The notes below the pieces were generated by a model. It had not been told where the DNA came from, searched no databases, and saw nothing but the letters and a program-made list of their open reading frames with translations. A program made the translations under genes and the position numbers. This document shows positions 1 through 7,924 of a DNA stretch of 64,000 nt, piece by piece (position 1 is the stretch's first letter; each line of letters opens with the position of its first letter). The stretch is taken from contig CAZWVI010000013.1 of NCBI GenBank assembly GCA_964637165.1, positions 1 through 64,000 of the forward strand. The letters are read 5' to 3'. Origin of the DNA: CAZWVI01 sp964637165. Its GTDB lineage: Bacteria > Planctomycetota > UBA1135.

Positions 1-1077
1 TCACATTGGGATATTACCTCTCCACGGGTCAACGAAATCGGACTCGAATGGCTTGAGAACCGCGACACCGAAAAGCCTTTCTTTTTAATGATGCATTACT
101 TTGATGCCCATTACGATTACCTGCCGGAAACTATGCAAAAGGGCTTGGGCCACAAATTCGACCCCGAATACCAGGGACAATTGGGTGGCGAGAATTGGTA
201 TTTCAATCCAGCGGTACGGGCTCAAGAGCCGCCCTTTAAAAGACGGATTTCTGAACGCGACTTAGGCCACATTAAAGCACTTTATGATGCTGAAGTTAAT
301 TATGTCGATCAACACATTGGACAATTACTAGCCAAGCTTAAAGAACTTAATTTGAGCGACAACACCGTGGTTTGCATCGTCTCCGACCATGGTGATGAGT
401 TCTTTGAACACGGAATGATTGGCCACCGTTCAACTCTGTTCCCAGAAGTCACAAAGATTCCCCTCTTACTAAAAGTTCCCGGCGAATTTGATGATGGTAG
501 CCGAATAGAAAAATTGGCGAGGATTTATGACCTTGCTCCGAGCTTATTGGACTTCGCAGGGCTTGGAAAAATGAATGCCATCGAGGGCGATTCATTGCGC
601 AACTTAATGAATGGACAACAAGAAGATTCTCGCAGTATTTTGCAGCGAGTTCCTGGTGGTCCCGACTTGCGAGATGGCTGGCGCAATTCAGAATTTGCGG
701 TGCACCGTATTTTGCAAATTGACCGTCAAGCTTCTCAACGCTTAGGCGAGTTGCGTTTTCAGCCGATGCTTGACCAAGGCGGCAAAGCCATGACTTGGGT
801 ATTTGATGTAAAGAATGATCCGCACGAGTTGCAGCCGATTTCACCCAAGGACCCACGCTTCGCCCAAGCAATCAACGCGTTTGAAAAGTCTTTTTTGACA
901 GCAGAAAAGCTCTGGAATTCAATTCCTCATTCCGACCCTCAACAACGACTTGCCGGCAACATGGGCGCTGAAGAACGGGCGATGATGGAACAACTTGGCT
1001 ACGCTGACCAAAGTGAACAAGCCGAAGGCCCAAAGCTAATGCTTGGCCCATTCCCTTTACCGAGTACTGGGCTTTAA
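1..1077 (+). CDS. Sulfatase family hydrolase, C-terminal part
   Basis: The reading frame is open from the first base, so the N-terminus, including the CxPSR-type motif that becomes formylglycine in sulfatases, lies outside the window. What remains shows the family core: a segment reading FFLMMHYFDAHYDY, where D and H residues follow the usual pattern, and VSDHGDEFFEHGMIGH, which matches the metal and sulfate-binding DHG motif. The family hydrolyses sulfate esters of glycans or other substrates, usually in the periplasm or outside. The substrate cannot be told here. The stop overlaps the tyrS stop by four bases, so the two genes converge with no terminator between them. A related alkaline-phosphatase-superfamily role such as a phosphoglycerol transferase is less likely. 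Confidence 0.85.
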   Translation, partial: SHWDITSPRVNEIGLEWLENRDTEKPFFLMMHYFDAHYDYLPETMQKGLGHKFDPEYQGQLGGENWYFNPAVRAQEPPFKRRISERDLGHIKALYDAEVNYVDQHIGQLLAKLKELNLSDNTVVCIVSDHGDEFFEHGMIGHRSTLFPEVTKIPLLLKVPGEFDDGSRIEKLARIYDLAPSLLDFAGLGKMNAIEGDSLRNLMNGQQEDSRSILQRVPGGPDLRDGWRNSEFAVHRILQIDRQASQRLGELRFQPMLDQGGKAMTWVFDVKNDPHELQPISPKDPRFAQAINAFEKSFLTAEKLWNSIPHSDPQQRLAGNMGAEERAMMEQLGYADQSEQAEGPKLMLGPFPLPSTGL

Positions 1078-2273
1078 CTGTTAGTTATTTTGGCAAATCG
1101 GCGTTTGCCAATTTGCACCAACAACTCTTGCTCTGACAAGGCAACTTGTAGTTTTGGGTCACTAGCCACTTCACCATTTAGACGCACGCCACCTTGCTGA
1201 ATTGCTCGGCGCGCCTCGGATGTAGTCTGAACCATACCTGCATCTTTAAGTAAGTTTGGCAATTGATAACTACCTTCAGGCAAGTTAATCTTGGGGACAT
1301 CATCAGGCACTTCTTTCTTTTGAAACTGCTTATCAAAGGCCACCAATGCAGAGTCTGCAGCTTTGTCATCAAATAACCAGCGGACAATTTCCTGACCGAG
1401 GGCAACCTTGGCTTTGCGTGGATGACCTGCCAGTAGTTCCGTGACCTGTTCATCGCTAAAATCAGATAGCAAGCGAAACCACTCAGTCATTGAATCGTCG
1501 GCCAAAGACATAACTTTCCCAAAGGCATCATTGGCTTCGGCATTTAAGCCGATGTAATTGCCATACGACTTGGACATCTTGCGGCCATCTGTACCCATCA
1601 GCAAGGGTGTGGTAATGCAAATTTGTGGACGCTGCTGATTGCGTTCTTGCAATTGCCGGCCCATGTGCAGGTTAAACAACTGATCATTGCCACCGATTTC
1701 TATGTCAGCCTTAACTTGAACCGAGTCCCACCCTTGCATTAAGGGATACATCATTTCATGCAAGTGAACTGGTAAATGCTCCTGCACACGTTTTTGAAAA
1801 TCATCACGCTCTAACAAACGTGCCGAAGTTCCGTTTGCGGCTAGGCGTAGGCAGTCGAAGAAATCCATTTCTCCAAACCATTCGCTGTTATGGCGAATTT
1901 CACATTTACTCGGATCCAAATCAAGGATGGGCCCAATTTGTTCGAGGTAAGTGGCTGAATTAACTTTGACATCTTCTTTGGTTAATGGCGGGCGTTGGTC
2001 GTTACGCCCGGTCGGGTCTCCTAAGCGCGCGGTGCCGTCACCAATTATCAAAACCGGCAGGTGGCCGTTCTTTTGAAATTCGCGCAACAGGCGAATTGGC
2101 ACAGCATGACCAACGTGTACATCTGGAAAAGTCGGGTCGATTCCATATTTAACCCGTAGGGGCTGCGACTTTTCATGCGCAGCAGCCAAGTAATCGGCAA
2201 GCTTTGGCTCAGGGACTATTTCCGAAGCCATCCGCGCGATGGCCTGCATTAATTGAGGAGTAGTGTCAGTCAC
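1074..2273 (-). CDS. tyrS: Tyrosyl-tRNA synthetase
   Basis: TyrS charges tRNA-Tyr with tyrosine in the cytoplasm. The class I signatures are visible: HVGH at about residues 53-56 (HIGH motif) after VKYGIDPTFPD, and KMSKS at about 232-236. An S4 RNA-binding domain closes the protein (GGVRLNGEVASDPKLQV near residue 355). The start GTG at 2273 is chosen because it overlaps the TGA of the upstream lipoprotein gene as GTGA, and it leaves the usual short leader before the family's first conserved helix. Other in-frame starts are GTG at 2303 and ATG at 2249. The length of 399 residues is normal for the bacterial GxDPT-type TyrRS. It is the last gene of the rpsA-side minus-strand run. Confidence 0.95.
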   Translation of the reverse strand: MTDTTPQLMQAIARMASEIVPEPKLADYLAAAHEKSQPLRVKYGIDPTFPDVHVGHAVPIRLLREFQKNGHLPVLIIGDGTARLGDPTGRNDQRPPLTKEDVKVNSATYLEQIGPILDLDPSKCEIRHNSEWFGEMDFFDCLRLAANGTSARLLERDDFQKRVQEHLPVHLHEMMYPLMQGWDSVQVKADIEIGGNDQLFNLHMGRQLQERNQQRPQICITTPLLMGTDGRKMSKSYGNYIGLNAEANDAFGKVMSLADDSMTEWFRLLSDFSDEQVTELLAGHPRKAKVALGQEIVRWLFDDKAADSALVAFDKQFQKKEVPDDVPKINLPEGSYQLPNLLKDAGMVQTTSEARRAIQQGGVRLNGEVASDPKLQVALSEQELLVQIGKRRFAKITNS

Positions 2274-3136
2274 GGGTGTATGTTTTTCTGGGAGTCCCAC
2301 CACTTACGCCAGGCAAGACGGTTGGGGTGGCGTTCGCCAGTTAAGAATTCTAGGGCCGCCTTCAATGATCGCAGCCGTTCTCGATTAGGCACTTCATTCA
2401 TTGCTTCAATTAAAATTTGCAAGCTTTTGCGGCGATCGGTTTTTGCAGCCACCGCCGCAATTACCAAAACATGTCGATCGGCAGCGGACTGAGGCATGAC
2501 AACCACTTTTTCCAGACTAGTTATTGGATTTTCAGAAAGTGCCTGCCAACCTGGTGGAAATGCGAGCACCCGCACCGAAACGAAATTAAGTTTTCTAAGC
2601 GGCAGTCGACGGTTGCCGAATTTGATTCCGGCAAGGTGTACAGTAAGACCTAGTTCGAGTTCCCAAATCGCGGTTTCTTCGCCACCTAAATCAACATCAA
2701 TAGTCCATTCCTCGCCTTGGGTGTCACCACTTGCCAGGCGAATCGGGGTCGCAAAGTAGGTTTGGGCCAAATTGGATTCAGACTCTCCGGCTCCATCCCA
2801 ACGCCACCGTCGCATACGGGTAGTAAATTCAAACAGGTACCCTTGTTGATTAGGAATAAGTTCAACAGTTTGACCTAAAGGATTGTGCATTTCCAAGCGC
2901 AGCACAATTTCATCTTCGAAATTTTGAAATTCATTAACTGCAGTCACCCGAAAGTTTTCCGAAAGGATTCCCTCGATTGACTTGGCTTGCAGCACAGCCA
3001 TGTTGGCGGCAGCCGGGTCGGTGAATATTGGCTTCTGTTCAGGTTGCGTATTCAGCGCTGCGCATCCTGCCAAAAGTGGGAGTAATAGCAAAACCCCGCC
3101 GGCAGAGCCAAGTCTGCAGACGGGGCTTTTTTTCAC
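2270..3136 (-). CDS. Lipoprotein of unknown function with W-rich C-terminus
   Basis: The N-terminus has basic residues, a hydrophobic stretch and the lipobox LLAGC at about residues 21-25, so the mature protein should be a lipid-anchored envelope protein. The middle (about 60-200) is rich in beta-type sequence and resembles a DUF1425-like or Ig-like envelope domain, though I cannot assign it. The C-terminus (about 235-288) ends LTGERHPNRLAWRKWWDSQ, a pattern seen after HEAT-like helices in planctomycete proteins. The GTG start lies three bases beyond the rpsA stop, so the two are probably co-transcribed. The signal peptide codons coincide with a terminator-like hairpin. Function unknown. Confidence 0.75.
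   Translation of the reverse strand: MKKSPVCRLGSAGGVLLLLPLLAGCAALNTQPEQKPIFTDPAAANMAVLQAKSIEGILSENFRVTAVNEFQNFEDEIVLRLEMHNPLGQTVELIPNQQGYLFEFTTRMRRWRWDGAGESESNLAQTYFATPIRLASGDTQGEEWTIDVDLGGEETAIWELELGLTVHLAGIKFGNRRLPLRKLNFVSVRVLAFPPGWQALSENPITSLEKVVVMPQSAADRHVLVIAAVAAKTDRRKSLQILIEAMNEVPNRERLRSLKAALEFLTGERHPNRLAWRKWWDSQKNIHP
3094..3133. terminator. GC-rich hairpin with T-run inside the lipoprotein signal codons
   Basis: The hairpin pairs CCCCG (3094-3098) with CGGGG (3121-3125) and GCAGA (3102-3106) with TCTGC (3113-3117). Seven T follow on the plus strand (3127-3133). On the minus strand, which carries rpsA and the lipoprotein gene, only TTTTG follows, so it would act there as a weak terminator or attenuator just past the rpsA stop. 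No plus-strand gene ends here. Confidence 0.4.
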
Positions 3137-3139
3137 AGC

Positions 3140-4990
3140 TTACTCCTCCTCAGAAGGCGCAGCTTCTTCGGCTGGTGCAGCTTCTTCAGCTGGTGCAGCT
3201 TCTTCAGCTGGTGCAGCTTCTTCAGCTGGTGCAGCTTCTTCGGCTGGTGCAGCTTCTTCGGCTTCAGCTTTAGCTTGACGTTTCTTATCCGCCTTAGCTT
3301 TTTTCTTCGCCTGGTTCTCCTTGTGCTTCGCCACTACTGCATCATTCGATTCGAAATCAGCATGCAAGAATGAAAGGCCAATGCGCTCCTCACCACAATC
3401 GATGCGAACTACTCGTACCTCTACATTCAAGCCAGCGAGGCAATGAGTTTCAGGAGCGCTTTGCCACTCTTGCGGTAAAGTTGAGAAGTGCATGAAGGCT
3501 TCTAGGTCATCTTCAAGCTGAACGAAACATCCAGCACTTACGGCCTTGGTGATAACACCAGCAATCATGTCGCCAACGTGGTAGTTAGATGGAATGTAAT
3601 CTTCCCAAGGGTTCTTGGTTAGTTGCTTCATTCCCAAAGAGATGCGCTGCTTCTCGCGGTCCACGTTTAGAACTACGCACTGAATGCGATCGCCCTTGTG
3701 AACGGCTTCTGAAGGATGCTGAATCTTGGCAGTCCAGTGGAAGTCGCTGTTGTGCAACAAACCATCGATTCCGTCTTCAACTTCCACAAAGGCACCGTAT
3801 GAGGCCAAGTTCTTAACCGTGGCTTCGATAACAGTTCCCGGCGCGTAAGCCTCGGCGATGGTATCCCAAGGATTACCTTCAACCTCGCGAATCGACAATG
3901 ACATTTCTTGTTTCTCAAGATCAATCGCCTTAACGTAAATGGTGACGTCCTCACCTTTTTCGTATTCCTTCTCAGGGTTAAGGTTTTGACGAGTCCAAGA
4001 AAGTTCAGAAACGTGAACCAATCCTTCAACACCTTCCTCAAGCGCAACAAACAAACCGTACGGCACGATGTTGGCAATCTTGCCCTTGTGCACAGATTCC
4101 ATTGGGAAACGCTTGGCGATATCCTCCCAAGGATCGCTGGAAAGCGCCTTGAGTGAAAGTGCCACGCGATTACGCTCGCGGTCAACCTTAGAAACGAAGA
4201 CTTCGATTACATCGCCAATCTTAAGCATTTCACGTGGGTGCTTGATGCGACCGTAAGACATGTCGGTAACGTGGAGCAATCCATCCATACCGCCCAAGTC
4301 AACAAAGGCACCAAAGTCGGCGATGTTCTTAACTTCGCCCTTACGTACCTGGCCTTCTTCGAGTTCGGACAACAGTGCGTCACGACTTTCAGCGCGTTCT
4401 TCTTCAAGAAGTTGACGACGCGAGACCACGATATTGCGGCGCTCTTCATCAATCTTGACGATTTTTGCGCGCATATCAGTATTGATGAAGTCATCTGGCT
4501 CGGCAGTGCGGCGCAAATCAATTTGCGAGGCCGGCATGAATACCATCACACCGTCAACGTTAATCAACAAGCCACCTTTAATCTTCTTCTTAACCTTGCC
4601 TTCGATAATGTCACCAGGCTGGTAAACACCAACAACTTTGGTCCATGAACGTTCGCGATCGGCTTCACTTTTGGAAACAACCGGAACACTGGTGTGTAGG
4701 TCATCGCCGTAATAGAAAACTTCGAAGGTGTCACCAGCATTTGGTAATCCATCATCGAATTCTGAGTATTCAAGTGCGGCTTCAGCCTTGCCACCGATGT
4801 CCACGAGCACTCGCTCGCGGTCTTCATCGATACCAAGCACGGTTGCCGCAACTATTGCATCTGGGATTACAGAGCAGGTGTCATCTCCTACCATTCCGTC
4901 AAAATCGAGACCGCCTAATGCAGCAGCTAATTGAGCGTCAAGGTCTTCAGTGGAGATGTCGTAGCGCCTGACAGTTTCTTTGCCAGCCAT
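3140..4990 (-). CDS. rpsA: 30S ribosomal protein S1
   Basis: S1 binds mRNA on the small ribosomal subunit and helps initiate translation on weakly structured leaders. Six S1 OB-fold repeats can be read in order, beginning at about residues 45, 125, 210, 295, 380 and 465. The third is typical (GEVKNIADFGAFVDLGG then DGLLHVTDMSYGRI). The last repeat is followed by a Lys/Ala-rich linker and an acidic tail of AEEAAP hexapeptides. The length of 616 residues exceeds the roughly 560 of E. coli S1 because of that tail. It follows cmk by 50 bases, the classical cmk-rpsA order. Reliance on S1 would fit the scarcity of Shine-Dalgarno sites here. Confidence 0.96.
   Translation of the reverse strand: MAGKETVRRYDISTEDLDAQLAAALGGLDFDGMVGDDTCSVIPDAIVAATVLGIDEDRERVLVDIGGKAEAALEYSEFDDGLPNAGDTFEVFYYGDDLHTSVPVVSKSEADRERSWTKVVGVYQPGDIIEGKVKKKIKGGLLINVDGVMVFMPASQIDLRRTAEPDDFINTDMRAKIVKIDEERRNIVVSRRQLLEEERAESRDALLSELEEGQVRKGEVKNIADFGAFVDLGGMDGLLHVTDMSYGRIKHPREMLKIGDVIEVFVSKVDRERNRVALSLKALSSDPWEDIAKRFPMESVHKGKIANIVPYGLFVALEEGVEGLVHVSELSWTRQNLNPEKEYEKGEDVTIYVKAIDLEKQEMSLSIREVEGNPWDTIAEAYAPGTVIEATVKNLASYGAFVEVEDGIDGLLHNSDFHWTAKIQHPSEAVHKGDRIQCVVLNVDREKQRISLGMKQLTKNPWEDYIPSNYHVGDMIAGVITKAVSAGCFVQLEDDLEAFMHFSTLPQEWQSAPETHCLAGLNVEVRVVRIDCGEERIGLSFLHADFESNDAVVAKHKENQAKKKAKADKKRQAKAEAEEAAPAEEAAPAEEAAPAEEAAPAEEAAPAEEAAPSEEE
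3159..3262. repeat. 18-bp tandem repeat in the 3' end of rpsA
   Basis: Five complete copies of GCAGCTTCTTCNGCTGGT lie head to tail (3159-3248), followed by a partial sixth. On the coding strand each copy encodes AEEAAP. Copies differ only at one silent position (A or G), which points to recent expansion by slippage or unequal recombination. Copy number could vary between strains. Confidence 0.9.
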
Positions 4991-5040
4991 GGTAATTTTC
5001 TTTGGGTTTGGGTTCGTCGGGGGTCAGTGTGCCGAAGGAT

Positions 5041-5784
5041 TTATTCGTTGGCGACTTGCGATTCAAGCGCCACATTTATTAAATCGAGCAAGCACCCGAC
5101 TGCTTGCTCCACACTTAAGGAATTGTTATCGAACAGGGCCCCGCCGGCAGCTAAACGTGGAGCAAATTCTCCCCGTGATTGGTCGCGTTGATCTCGACGA
5201 TCTAAAGCGGCCTTAACTTCGGCTAGGCTGATGTCCACATCATGGTCTTGCTGTTGCTCGAAACGGCGCGCGGCGCGCGTATCTAGAGAAGCGTCAACAA
5301 AAATTTTGAGGTTGGCATTTGGGAAAATGACCGTCCCCGCATCGCGGCCATCGGCAATTACTCCGACGACATTTGAATGCGCGCCCATTGCTTGCATGCA
5401 CTCAGTTAAATGAGCGCGAACCGGCAAGTGATCGGCGACTTCGGCCACTGCACGGTCAACGGTCGGAGTGCGCAATTCTTGCTGCAACTCAACACCGTCA
5501 ACGCTAACCAGGCCGTTGATGTGGCTTTTGATTTTTCTTTGGGAAAGAACTTCGAGGACCGCTTGGCAATCTTGAGGATTAGCCCGAGCCTCGAGCACCG
5601 CCCAAGTGGCGGCGCGGTACCAAGCACCTGAATCGACGTACACCCACCCGAGGCGGGCGGCCAGCCGTTTGGCAATGGTGCTTTTTCCCGAACCCGACAA
5701 TCCGTCGAGGGTGGCTACCGGAACCTTATTAGAAGGATTGGGGACGGGCATTTGGACTGCATATTCTAAGGATTCAAAGGCCAT
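5041..5784 (-). CDS. cmk: Cytidylate kinase
   Basis: Cmk transfers phosphate from ATP to CMP or dCMP in pyrimidine salvage and RNA turnover. The P-loop GLSGSGKST lies near residue 28, followed by YVDSGAWYRAATWAVL (family LDTGAMYRAV), GRDAGTVIFP (family GRDIGTVVFP) and RDQRDQSRGEFAP, the lid and CMP-binding arginines. The length is typical. The start is uncertain: ATG at 5784 is used, ATG at 5751 also leaves a complete domain, and TTG at 5790 is possible. It lies between the lpxH-like gene and rpsA on the same strand and is probably co-transcribed with both. Confidence 0.93.
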   Translation of the reverse strand: MAFESLEYAVQMPVPNPSNKVPVATLDGLSGSGKSTIAKRLAARLGWVYVDSGAWYRAATWAVLEARANPQDCQAVLEVLSQRKIKSHINGLVSVDGVELQQELRTPTVDRAVAEVADHLPVRAHLTECMQAMGAHSNVVGVIADGRDAGTVIFPNANLKIFVDASLDTRAARRFEQQQDHDVDISLAEVKAALDRRDQRDQSRGEFAPRLAAGGALFDNNSLSVEQAVGCLLDLINVALESQVANE

Positions 5785-5814
5785 GGTCAAGTCAAAGAGA
5801 GCCCAAAAAACCGT

Positions 5815-6528
5815 CTAAACCGTTAAAAAATGGGGGCTTGCATGCTTTTCCCAGGCGGGAAGCACAGTCAAGCTAATTCCACCGACCAATTTGCGCTCAT
5901 CAGCTTGATGGAGATGGCCAATGAATACTTGCTTAGCGGAGTAGTTAATCGCCAAATCCTCCACTTCGTGCTCGACCAGCGCCAAGTGGTCGAGTGGCTT
6001 GCGCGAGACGGCCGACTGGCTTCCTTGGCGCATTTTGGCGGCCAGCTTGTGGCGCAGTGAAATTGGCAGGCTCCGCAGTAAGCCGCGCAAAGGTCCAAAG
6101 CGCAAACAACGGCGAAGGAATTGGTAACCACGGTCGCGAGTGCAAAATTGATCGCCATGTAGCAATAAAGTATTAGCTTTGCTCTCCCCTAAAAGGATAC
6201 CGTCGCACACTTCTAATTTAGCCTTCGCCCCATCGCTTGCGGAGAATAAAACATCACGATTTCCACGCACCAAAATTGCCCGGCCACCTTTGGCTACAAA
6301 ATCGGCAATTGCCTTTTCTAAAATTGCAAATCCGCCAAGCTGGAAATCGCCGGGGCCAGTCCAAGCGTCAAACAAATCGCCCAAAACGACTAGGCATTTT
6401 TTTTCATCAAGCTCTTCTATTTGTGCGACAAAAGAATTTATTTCATCGCTAGCACTTGCTTGCAAATGCAAATCCGCAAAAATAGCGAAGTCGCCATAAG
6501 CAATCGGCAAAATCAAATCGCCACTCAC
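5815..6528 (-). CDS. lpxH: LpxH-like UDP-2,3-diacylglucosamine hydrolase
   Basis: This is a calcineurin-type metallophosphoesterase. Metal ligand motifs appear in order: ADLHL near residue 18, GDLFD near 50, GNRD near 89, LHGDQFCTRDRGYQFLR near 122 and GHLHQ near 204. The HGD-CT-D-YQ-R block is characteristic of LpxH, which cleaves UDP-2,3-diacylglucosamine to lipid X at the inner membrane in lipid A synthesis. No other lpx gene is in the window, so the exact substrate is inferred from motifs. The start ATG overlaps the upstream regulator stop by four bases (ATGA), so the two are translationally linked. Confidence 0.8.
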   Translation of the reverse strand: MSGDLILPIAYGDFAIFADLHLQASASDEINSFVAQIEELDEKKCLVVLGDLFDAWTGPGDFQLGGFAILEKAIADFVAKGGRAILVRGNRDVLFSASDGAKAKLEVCDGILLGESKANTLLLHGDQFCTRDRGYQFLRRCLRFGPLRGLLRSLPISLRHKLAAKMRQGSQSAVSRKPLDHLALVEHEVEDLAINYSAKQVFIGHLHQADERKLVGGISLTVLPAWEKHASPHFLTV

Positions 6529-7862
6529 AACCCAAGTTCCTTAGATTTTTGCCACATAGCTTTTCGTGAAATTCCAAGAAGTTCTGCGGCTTCGCTGCGC
6601 TTACCGTTAGTGGCCGCCATTGCCGCGCGCAAAGCCTCGCGTTCGGCATTTCGCACAGTTTCATTCAAACTAAGCATTTCACTGCGGCGCATAACACTGG
6701 CGGCCAAAGGCCCACCGGGTAGAAAATGTTCGCGTTGCAAATATTTTGCGCGACCACACAAAGCCACCGCGCGTTTGACCGAATTCTCCAGCTCGCGCAC
6801 ATTGCCTGGCCAATTATGATTTTTTAATGCACCCAAAGTCGCGGCTGGAACGTCGCGTTTTCCAAGAGGATCGGCATCGTGCAAAAAGTGCGCGACCAAT
6901 TCTGGAATGTCTTCCAAATGCTCACGCAAGGGCGGAAATTTAACAGTTAAAACTTCGAGGCGATAATAAAGGTCCTCGCGGAATTCTCCGGTGCGCACCA
7001 AATCAATAAGTTCACGCTTACTTGCCGCCAACACCCGACCTTCAAAAGCTACTGGGCGAGCTGAACCAAGCGGCATAAACTCACGCTCTTGCAACACTCG
7101 CAACAAACTCGCTTGAGCTGGCAAGGGCAAATCATCGACATCATCTAGGAATAAAATTCCGCCACGCACTTCGGCTAGTAAGCCATCATGATCCTCATCG
7201 GCGCCAGTGAAAGCGCCACGACGATAGCCGTACAACTCCCCCTCCAACAAGTTTGCCGGGATTGCTCCACAAGCAACCGGAACCATTGCTGCCTGCGCAC
7301 GGTCACAAATTTGGTGTAATAATTTGGCCGCCAAACCTTTACCGACGCCACTTTCGCCGACGAATAAGACTGGGGCATTTCCAGTCGTCAAGGAGTTCAA
7401 GCGGGTCTGGAGTTGTTCGATAGCCTGAGAACTACCGACCAACTTTGGCGCAAAGCGGCTCCCAGATTTTTGCGCGCGCAATTCAGCTAACTCATTACGC
7501 ATTCCACGAAGTTCACTAATTCGTCCGACCATTTCAACCATCGCCTCGCTCGGAAATGGTTTTTGGAAATAACTAAAAGCGCCGGCCTGCATTGCTTGAA
7601 CCGCCTGATCGACGGTCGCGTAACCGGTCATCACGAGGGCGTCTACTGGTGGGTCCTGCAAACGCGCCCGTTCAAGTACATCAATGCCATTGCCACCGGG
7701 CATACGAACATCGGTGATAAGTAATTCGAATGCACCAGCGCTTAACGCACTCAAAGCGGAGTCGGCCCGCACAACACAGGTTACCTGGTGGCCAGCCTTC
7801 TCGAGTGCGTCGCTCAAGGTGACTGCCAAGAGCTTTTCATCTTCGGCTATCAGGATTTTCAT
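6525..7862 (-). CDS. Sigma-54-dependent response regulator, NtrC family
   Basis: A receiver domain (phosphoacceptor D51, conserved K101) is followed by an AAA+ domain with Walker A GESGVGKG (169-176), the sigma-54 contact loop GAFTGA (216-221) and Walker B ILFLDDVDD. A Fis-type helix-turn-helix ends the protein (NGKRSEAAELLGISRKAMWQ). Such proteins use ATP hydrolysis to open sigma-54 promoter complexes after phosphorylation. No partner kinase is adjacent. ATG at 7862 is preferred over TTG at 7883 because it starts exactly at MKILIAEDE. It is divergent from rpoN with 62 bases between, and it leads the lpxH-cmk-rpsA run. Confidence 0.93.
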   Translation of the reverse strand: MKILIAEDEKLLAVTLSDALEKAGHQVTCVVRADSALSALSAGAFELLITDVRMPGGNGIDVLERARLQDPPVDALVMTGYATVDQAVQAMQAGAFSYFQKPFPSEAMVEMVGRISELRGMRNELAELRAQKSGSRFAPKLVGSSQAIEQLQTRLNSLTTGNAPVLFVGESGVGKGLAAKLLHQICDRAQAAMVPVACGAIPANLLEGELYGYRRGAFTGADEDHDGLLAEVRGGILFLDDVDDLPLPAQASLLRVLQEREFMPLGSARPVAFEGRVLAASKRELIDLVRTGEFREDLYYRLEVLTVKFPPLREHLEDIPELVAHFLHDADPLGKRDVPAATLGALKNHNWPGNVRELENSVKRAVALCGRAKYLQREHFLPGGPLAASVMRRSEMLSLNETVRNAEREALRAAMAATNGKRSEAAELLGISRKAMWQKSKELGL

Positions 7863-7924
7863 GTTGGATTGCTTTTGCGGCAACGATTTTAGCGGAGAGT
7901 GCGGCTAGCGGTTAAACTTTAAGT

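Noticed and set aside
3159..3262. CRISPR-like or regulatory repeat
   Set aside because: The repeats are directly adjacent without spacers and lie in frame in rpsA, encoding AEEAAP units.
2982..3278. Plus-strand frames rich in Ser/Ala or Leu/Gln over the rpsA tail
   Set aside because: They come from translating the 18-bp repeat in the wrong strand.
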